Shown one piece after another: positions 44,801 to 53,800 of a stretch of 64,000 nt of DNA. The DNA is from Henricia sp. BOLD:AAB3569 (Eukaryota; Echinodermata; Asteroidea; Spinulosida; Echinasteridae). The notes beneath the pieces are model-generated. The model was not told the DNA's origin, searched no databases, and saw nothing but the letters and a program-made list of their open reading frames with translations. The position numbers and the translations under genes are program-made. The stretch spans positions 744,001 through 808,000 of the forward strand of contig JBBELK010000217.1 in NCBI GenBank assembly GCA_037783545.1, given 5' to 3'. Positions within the stretch are counted from its first letter, which is position 1; each line of letters begins with the position of its first letter.

Positions 44801-47800
44801 GACGCGCATCGGTTGCGCCGTATTTCGAACAAATTTCGAGCAACAGGCGTGCGTGTTTGGAACATCTTCCAGGGTGTGCGTACGCGTACTTTATGTCGTT
44901 TAATACGCAGTAGCATTTCTCCTACGAAGATGGCGTCTGTGAATCAATATTCAGCTTTGCAGAAACTGGCCAAAGAAGTTTATTCTTAAAGGAATCAGTT
45001 CTTAGTTTTTGTTATTACCTGGGTGATCACCAACAGGAAAACATGCCTTCATTAGTGAGCTAACATTAGACATATACCTGCAAGGATTTAAAGAAAAATC
45101 TAAACAACATCAGATGTCTAAATGTATACAGAGCAACAATAAGAGCACAAACACTTTTTCTACTTTTTTATTTAAAGAGGCCGTCAATCTGAGAATGGGA
45201 ATTTTCAGCACAGCAGCTTTGAGCGGGCCTCACACTGTACGATTTTTGCCATGAATTTCCTACGAATTGGTACAATTTGGTACGATTACCAGAGACTGTC
45301 TATAGACTCTACACACTCTCGTACCAAATCGTACTCAATCGTAGGAAATTCGTCGCAAAAATCGCACAGTGGGTGGCCCGCTTTATGCAGTCATGTATAA
45401 TGAAGCTGTAATGTAAATACAAAAGAATTTCATTAAAATAAAAATTTGCATTTCTTTTGTTGCTCATTATATCTCAAACCTCCCAGGAATTTTAAAGGAA
45501 TTCCTTTCAGGTTTTTGTTTGTAGGGGGTGGGGTGGGGGTGGGTGGTGGTGTGGTTGGTGGATTAACAAAAGGTTAGAGTGTGTTGAGGTATAGGGGTGG
45601 TAGGTATACCCAGCACGATATGTGGCAAAGGGACTAACCCCTAACGCTCCTATACCCAAACACACTCTTCCCTTTTGTTAACGAATCAACCCCCCTAAAA
45701 ACTGAAAGGAATTCCTAGGAAATTCCTTGGATTTTTGAGACACAATAGGGGAACAATGGTGGTAGAGGGAGTCCCTTTGTCACATATTGTTCTGGGTATA
45801 ATATGTGGTGTTCAACAAAGACTGAATGCACGGTATTTTCAATACATATTTTATCTAAAGCAATCACACATCCAATATTGTGGTTATGACTTTGATGTTT
45901 GAAGTCAAAATGTTTTGAATCAGTATTTCAAGTCAATATTCATGGTGTGAATTTTTGGGGTGAAAATTTCCCCAAAAAATGATTTGATTTGATCCAAACT
46001 TACCTTTTCTTCTGATCGGTGACAAAAGCAAAATCTGTGATTGTCTCCGATATCTTATGTTCCCATGGTAATGAGCCAGCCAGCCATTGCGTCATGACAT
46101 AACCCAGAATCTCCATGTCACCTCGCCTAGACGGCACTGCAAAGGGAAAAAAATTGCTCATGAAAAAAAAAATAAAGTCCGACAATTTTTATGGTAGTTT
46201 ATCATAAGGGTGGATTCACACTGATTGCTTTTCACGCATTAAAGTGCATATTAAAATGTGACACGCATCCAAAACTGGATATAAATTTCCTGTTTTCTTC
46301 ACATGGATGAGGTATTTTATATAATAATAATAATACATTGCATTTATAAAGCGCTTTAACGGGCGTTTCTAAGCGCTAACTATAGATTTGAGTAAGGCAT
46401 ACAAAAAAAAATGTTATGTTGGCGTAACCCGACCGACCCTAAAAATACGGCCGACCCTGGATATTTTTATTTTTTTCAAGGGAAGAAATTTAATGATTAA
46501 AATCTATATAAATACGTTTGAAATCATTTCTGACCGTTTCTCATTGTTGTATTGACTTGTCTGACGCTGGCGCGCGTGGAACTTTGGAGTGCACATTGTT
46601 GCACCAACGATCGAACATGCAGCAGAAGATTGCGCAAGCTCTACAACAATGTACATGAACATGTACAGGTGTGATATCGATACGGAGATAGATGCACCAA
46701 GTATACATTGTACATGTATAGTCGCGTCCCCGACTCCCACTCAGAGAGCAGCCTCACGCTCGCTGAACCGAAGGAGCTATCTCTCCATGAAAAATTGGTA
46801 GCCTCGTCCTAGACTGTTGCACGGCGCGGACAGCTACATACAATATTTAAAATATTTGGCTACTTATTTTGTGTTTAAAACATAGTTTGTTACAATATAA
46901 ATAATTTTAATTATTTTTTCAGCATTTTACACAATAAAAACTGATATATATACATTCTAAAAATTGTAAACTATTTTGTGACCCCGGCCCCGTGTTTTTC
47001 ACAGTCGCATCAACATGGCGCCCGGTTCCGAAGCGTACAGTGTTTCCATCAAGGGAAAATGTGGATCTGCGGTCATTTTTGATCGCTTAAAACGGATAAA
47101 TTTGAGTCAACAGCTAAGGTTAATCGCCCAGAGCTGCGCCGACGATGTCAAGGTGGGGTACACGGTGCTGAAAATACAATCGTCAAAGGAAGAAGCGGGT
47201 CCATACAAAGATGTGAAATCAGATGAAACGGCCAGCATTTTGTCTGATTTTGGTTTCCACTTTTTCATGTCATTTTCGTTGCTGGGAGAAGGGAGAAAAA
47301 AATAAAAATAAAAATAAAAATCCCTACCTACCTACCTACCCTATGTTTGGGGGCATGTTACGCCAACATAACACATTATTTTGTTATGCCTAAGTGAGTC
47401 TTTAATCAAGTTTTGAATGCGTCTATCGAAAGCGAGTCCTGGATTTGCGGAGGGAGTCTGTTCCAGAGGGTTGGTGCAGTGACTGCAAATGCCCGCTGAC
47501 CATAACGAGTGCTGGTGCGTGGACCAGGAGCGAGTTGAAGGTGTAACGTGGAATGTGAACGAAGACTAATAGATGATGTTGAAACCTTGGGACTGATGAA
47601 ATCATTGAGGTATGCCAGTGCGAGTCCATTTTTGATTTTATATGCAAGCAGAAGAATTTTGAATTGAATACGCTGAGGAATAGGAAGCCAGTGCAAAGAC
47701 TGTAGTATTGGTATAATGTGTTCGCTGCGCTTTGCTCTGACTACCATTCGAGCAGCAGTGTTCTGTAAACGTTGAAGTGAGGTCATGTGTGCGGTAGGTA

Positions 47801-50800
47801 AAGCAAACAGTAGGCTGTTACAGTAGTCCAGATGGGATGTCACAAATGCATGTACGCTATGATGGTTAGGTTAGAGCAAAACCTGAACAAGCTCTTCTAA
47901 CTACTCACTTGCTCCACTGTGTGCATCTCTGCTGGTGAATTCAGGCGTCCCATCGTGGGCTTTTTTAGGGTCCTCCTTGAACTCACGATGCTGACCGTTG
48001 GGACAGAATCTGGCTGCTAGGCCATAATCCACCAAGTATACCTGGTTATCAAAATGTTAAGTTAACTTGAGCATATAACATTCTGTGAATATCGTCCAAT
48101 ATTATAGGTCATAAATAGGATGCAGTGTTCCCCCTTATGTCGTGACACTTCTGGAGTTAAACTTAACAAGCCCTACAGAGTACAGAGGGATAAATCCTTC
48201 AATGAGACAACCAGCCCTCCCAGAGATAACTTAAGATAGGACCCAAACGACTGCCTAGCTTGCCCAATCGCAATTTTTTTTTTTAATACCAGAATTCAGA
48301 GTATTGTTGCCTTCAGTGTATAAACAGTATATGGTCTTGTGAATCCAACAACCCCTTCGCTGTTGATATTGTCCAAAACATGACAAGACTACATATAGTG
48401 CGATCTTATTGAAATTCATCATCTACGACAAAACGACTTCGTCGAGATTCCGCCATTACCGTCATGCTGAATAGTTGCATAGTTGGTGCACATTTTTGGT
48501 GAAATTTTTCTCATAATGTAATATGAATTGATGAAGTACAAAGATAACCATCCTACGAATAGATCATTTACGAGACCAATGTACACTAAATATTCTACAG
48601 TATTTGGAAATTGCATGGTAATTTCCTTGAATAAACTTTGGTAACTTGAACTCACCTGGTTTTGTTCCTTGGGACCATATCCCAACAGCAGGTTAGCACT
48701 CTTGATGTCCGCGTGAGCATATCCAGTACTGTGAACGTACTCTAGACTGTCTAGCTGATGAACAAAAACAATATCCGTCATTACATCTTAACCCGCCGAC
48801 ACACACCATCAGTTGCTTTCAGAACATGGGGAACTTTCAGAATTAAGGCACATTTTTGTAATTTTTTTACTAAAAACCTTTGGGCCAATTCTGCTAAAAC
48901 TCCATTTTCAAGCCGGATGGTGCTTGAAAAGTCACCTTTAATGTTGACTGGACTATTCCTGGAATCACCAAAATGATGGGAATTGATTCCTCTGAAAGAC
49001 AGAATTGCGATTCTGATTCCCAACTTGGAATCGATTCCAGAGAAGATTCGTCCAAATCATTACGAAGGGAGCCGTTCACATTACAATTTTGCTTTGTTGA
49101 ATGAAGCAATTCTAATCTTCGTCGCATGGAGAGGCATGCATTCACATCAGGAAATCTTTTCGTCAAATCATTGTCAAATCTTTGTTGAACAAAGCGATTT
49201 TTCTCGTGTGAACGAACAGGGTGTTAGAAAATCACTGCACTGTACAGGGTGTCCCAGAAAAAACGAAACCGAGATTTATCGATGTTTAATCATACTTTAA
49301 TCTCAATCTTGAATAATAAATGACACATATTTGGAAAGCTTAGTTCCTCATCTTTCATTTGATACCACTCATGTGATACATACTTCTCGCATGAATGAAT
49401 GAATAAAGACAATATGAAGCATAGCTACCAACAAGTCGTTTGCACAACGATACCTGAATTTCAGGGGTTTCAACACGTACGTTTTTAATGCACAAGTGAC
49501 CATCTCCGAATCCATTCATGCGAAAAATCGGTCAGGTGTAAAAAAAAAAAATAATTTCAAAAAAACATGGAAATTCAATCCATATTTAAATGCAGGATAT
49601 CTCTGTCATCCCAGGCTCAATTTTCCTGACTGAGGTATCATACGAAAGGGCAGGAAATTAACTTTTTAGAAATGTGATTATTTCTTTGAAATTCAGGTAT
49701 CGTTGTGCAAACGACTTTTTGGTAGCCCTGCTTCATATTGTCTTTATTCATTCATGCGTGAAGTATGTATCATATGAGTGGTATCAAATGAAAGATGAGG
49801 AACTAAGCTTTCCAAATATGTGTCATTTATTATTTAAGATTGAGATTAAAGTATGATTAAACATCGATAAATCTCGGTTTTGTTTTTTCTGGGACACCCT
49901 GTACAGTAACAATCATTGAAAAGACCACAATCCTGTACAGTAACAATCATTGAAAAGACCACAATCCTTACAATCTGAATGGCTAATGTAAAAGTCGTCT
50001 TGACTGAGAATCGCTTGTTGCAGGCCAGATATTTCTTCCAGATGTCTTGGCCGAATCTCTCCATGACAAGGAAGCGGAATTCCGTCTTGCCCCTGGTGTG
50101 CATGCCGGTGCCTGCCATAGTAGGCATGCCCAGATGCGACAGTTTGCATTTCTTCTTCCATTCAGCAACTGTAAGGCAATCACCAACAACAGACTACTGA
50201 AGAATAATGTTGAAAAACCACCTTGTAAAAATTTCAGCCACACAGATGCAATAATACTTCAGAAAACCTGAAAAATCTATTTTTGTTTGTTATTAAAAAT
50301 CACGTTCAGTTGGTAATTTCTCTAACAATGGTACCATTTTACATGGGAAAAATCATGTGGTGTTTGTTACCATTGCTATCAATACTTTTAGTTGGATTTT
50401 TCTTGCCAACTCATTAAGTAAAATTTTGGGCTACTGCAAATGTTGTATTCAGCCGTCACGTTATAACCGGCTATAATAACTGGCATTGTCAGCGTCCGGG
50501 TCCTTAGCTGGTTTTAAACATACATTCACACACTGGCAATCGTGGACGTTGCATTGATCTTTTGAAAACCTTTCTGTAGCGAAGAATTTCTTGAATGACA
50601 CATAACTTAATTTTTACCTAAAGCTACAGAGCTGAAATTTGAAACGTAAATGGTTTGTGCCCTAACCTATAATGGTTTGCGCCCTAACCTATAATGGTTT
50701 GTGCCCTAACCTATAATGGTTTGCGCCCTAACCTATAATGGTTTGTGTCCTAACCAATAATGGTTAGTGCCCTAACCTATAATGGTTTGTGCCCTAACCT

Positions 50801-53800
50801 ATAATGGTTAGTGCCCTAACCTATAATGGTTTGCGCCCTAACCTATAATGGTTTGCGCCCTAACCTATAATGGTTTGCGCCCTAACCTATAATGGTTAGT
50901 GCCCTAACCTATAATGGTTTGTGCCCTAACCTATAATGGTTTGTGCCCTAACCTATAATGGTTAGTGCCCTAACCTATAATGGTTTGCGCCCTAACCTAT
51001 AATGGTTTGTGCCCTAACCAATAATGGTTTGTGCCCTAACCTATAATGGTTTGTGCCCTAACCTATAATGGTTTGTAAACCTATAATGGTTTGCGCCCTA
51101 ACCTATAATGGTTTGCGCCCTAACCTATAATGGTTTGTGCCCTAACCTATAATGGTTAGTGCCCTAACCTATAATGGTTTGTGCCCTAACCTATAATGGT
51201 TTGTGCCCTAACCTATAATGGTTTGCGCCCTAACCTATAATGGTTTGCGCCCTAACCTATAATGGTTTGTGCCCTAACCTATAATGGTTTGTGCCCTAAC
51301 CTATAATGGTTTGTAAACCTAAAATGGTACCATTATAGGTTAGCGCACAAATCATTATAGGTTTCACAAATCCTAATCCTAACCCTCCATAGGATTTGCA
51401 CGTGTTTGGGAATCATGGACCTGGATTGAACCGTGGACCTATTGTCCCTCTTTTGTTCATGTCCACGATTTGAATGCATATACAAACGCACACACACAAA
51501 TAAAACAATAGAATACGCACCCATTTCAGGTTTCCCACTTCTCTGATAGAAGGCCTGCTCCACAAACAATGGACCATTGTCTTTGGGTTCCTTCAAATAA
51601 CGACAAAACAATTACACTTACAAATTAGACAACAAAAATGTCAACAGTATATGGCTACATATGAATGCCTTCACGGAACATAATATTTTGTTGTGGCACC
51701 CAGGGATGCCAACGGCCCTGAAGAAAAAAAAAAATACGGCCACTATCATAACTGCATGTATAAGTGCACATGGACTCGCCAGCACAGTACACTGTACTGT
51801 TGACAGTATGTATGTGATCTAACCACTGCTGTATGGATACAGCGCTCTCTATGTACTTCTGATCGATAGTCTGGTTTAGCGATACTTTAGCCGTGAATGA
51901 TTACGGCCAGGATACAGACATGTACTGCATGTGTGCAAATCATTGGGAAAATGTGCTACGCGTGTGTACATACATGTACATAGGCTGTACATACATGGCA
52001 TATCCAGACATCGTTGATCAGTAAGTGAGACAATTTTCCACATTTATTTTTGCAAATATATTCTCCTTATATTTCCGGCCGTTTACTTTGCCGGATGTTT
52101 TTCTCCAAAATAAGAAAAGGCCAAGAGTAAGAGTTGAGAAACTGATCAGAAATTTATTTTTTATTTTATTTTTTTTAATTTTTAAAATGACTTATCAAAA
52201 ACACCTAAATTTTGAGTGAGAAAAATTTAAGATTTTGTGAGGAAACCAAATTGTCAGCCTGTCTCATATGTTTTGCACACAAAGTTTGAAGCCATGATCA
52301 GCTTCTAAATTCTTTCCCACCCAAGTTTCGACTACAGTTAACCATTGGTTCATCTGTTCATTCACTATTTAATATTAAAAAAAACACTTTTCTGTCAGTC
52401 TAGCATGGATGCACAACAGGGCAAAGTAACAAACAAAATGTTGTGCCTTATCACCATATATATGGATGCGAGAAAAAAAATCATATGATCCTTGTAAGGA
52501 TTCAAACCCAAGACCTCTGAAACCCCAGGCAGATGCTCTACCAGCTGAGCTATGAGACACATTGGTATTCCTCCGGTTTCCCCCAAGACCTCTGACACAC
52601 CAGGCAGATGCTCTACCCGCTGAGCTATGAGACACAGTGGTATACTCCCTCCGGTTTCCCCCAAGACCTCTGACACACCAGGCAGATGCTCTACCAGCTG
52701 AGCTATGAGACGCAGTGGTATACTCCCTCAGGTTTTCCCCAAAGAACCAAACCAATTATTTCAGTGCTGTATTATTCTGGGCAAAGTAACTTCATTACTT
52801 CATGCAACTCCTAATCACCCCTCAAATGAAATAACCATATCTGATTTCGTAGAAAAAAACAACTTACAATTTTGATAACATATCTTGCATCAGCACCGAC
52901 TGGTCCCGATGTAGCTTCACTAGCTAGGGGAAAAAAAAAAAAAATAAATAAATGATGTATCAAAATTAAAGGAGCATGTTCAGAAAAATGGATTTCGTCC
53001 TAACCCAACAATCGTACAAAATACCTCCCCAAAAAAGGTGCAATCTCCAATTTGGATGTGGACGCAAAAAGAATGGTGTAATTACTGCACTGCTTTTGGA
53101 ACCAGATAAACTAGTTTACAAAACTTTGTCTGTTTTTCAACAATATCCTTAAAAATATATAGATTGAGACACAAAATTTCAGAATGGTAATGAGAAAAAT
53201 ATGGCAATTAATATGGTATCAAAATCTCAACATCCATGGGAAAAAAGGGTGGGTCAAAAATGTGATCCGGTCACGCTCCTTTCAATGAGCAAGGGCAATT
53301 TGATTGAGTTGAAAACTGTACTTGACATCACTTAAGCCTAGCGTACATCGACATTGCAACTGGAAGCAACTCAACTGATCAGTTGCTGTCGATGTGTGCG
53401 TAGTGCGCTCATTGACAGAAACTGATCAGTTGCACAACTAGCGGCAACTGGGAGCATCCAGCCATGTCTACATTTCCAGAGCACGCACATCGACACGGCA
53501 ACTCGGTAAAGCCTAGAGTACATTGACCTCGCACCTGTTGCCTGCAGGTGCTGTCGATGTGCGCGCACGTGATTAGATGCAAGTGAGCAACTGACAAAAA
53601 CTAGTTGCAATTACGTGTACATCGACGCAACTGACCGCAACTGGGTACAACTAGTTGCCAGAAAGTAGAACTAAAACATGATCAACTCGCAGCAACTGGG
53701 ATTTTTCCAGTTGCCAGTAGTTGCAAGTGCGCGTACATCAACCTTTTTAAGCAACTGATCAGTTGCTCCCAGTTGCCGCGAGTTGCTTTCAGTTGCCGAA

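Larger units (their letters stand above)
46320..47870 (-). mobile_element. LINE fragment, L2/CR1-type reverse transcriptase C-terminus, with tail
   Basis: Minus-strand 47843-47406 translates to the C-terminal region of LINE reverse transcriptases: [44 protein letters not shown] and [10 protein letters not shown]. The 3' end shows at 46400-46323 as AGCGCTTTATAAATGCAATG followed by (TTA)n, the ending typical of L2-like elements. The two parts are separated by the DNA element at 46393-47380. The 5' part of the LINE is absent, the usual result of incomplete reverse transcription. It lies in VRK intron 7. Confidence 0.85.

Noticed and set aside
47406-47843. A host gene on the minus strand inside VRK intron 7
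   Set aside because: The motifs are those of LINE reverse transcriptase C-termini, and the typical (TTA)n end lies further along the same strand.
50649-51365. Interstitial telomere or chromosome end
   Set aside because: Only one CCCTAA per 22-bp unit, no pure hexamer run, and the array is inside a VRK intron with exons on both sides.
52375-52755. 126-codon frame with [17 protein letters not shown] repeats
   Set aside because: Translation of three tandem tRNA-like SINE heads.
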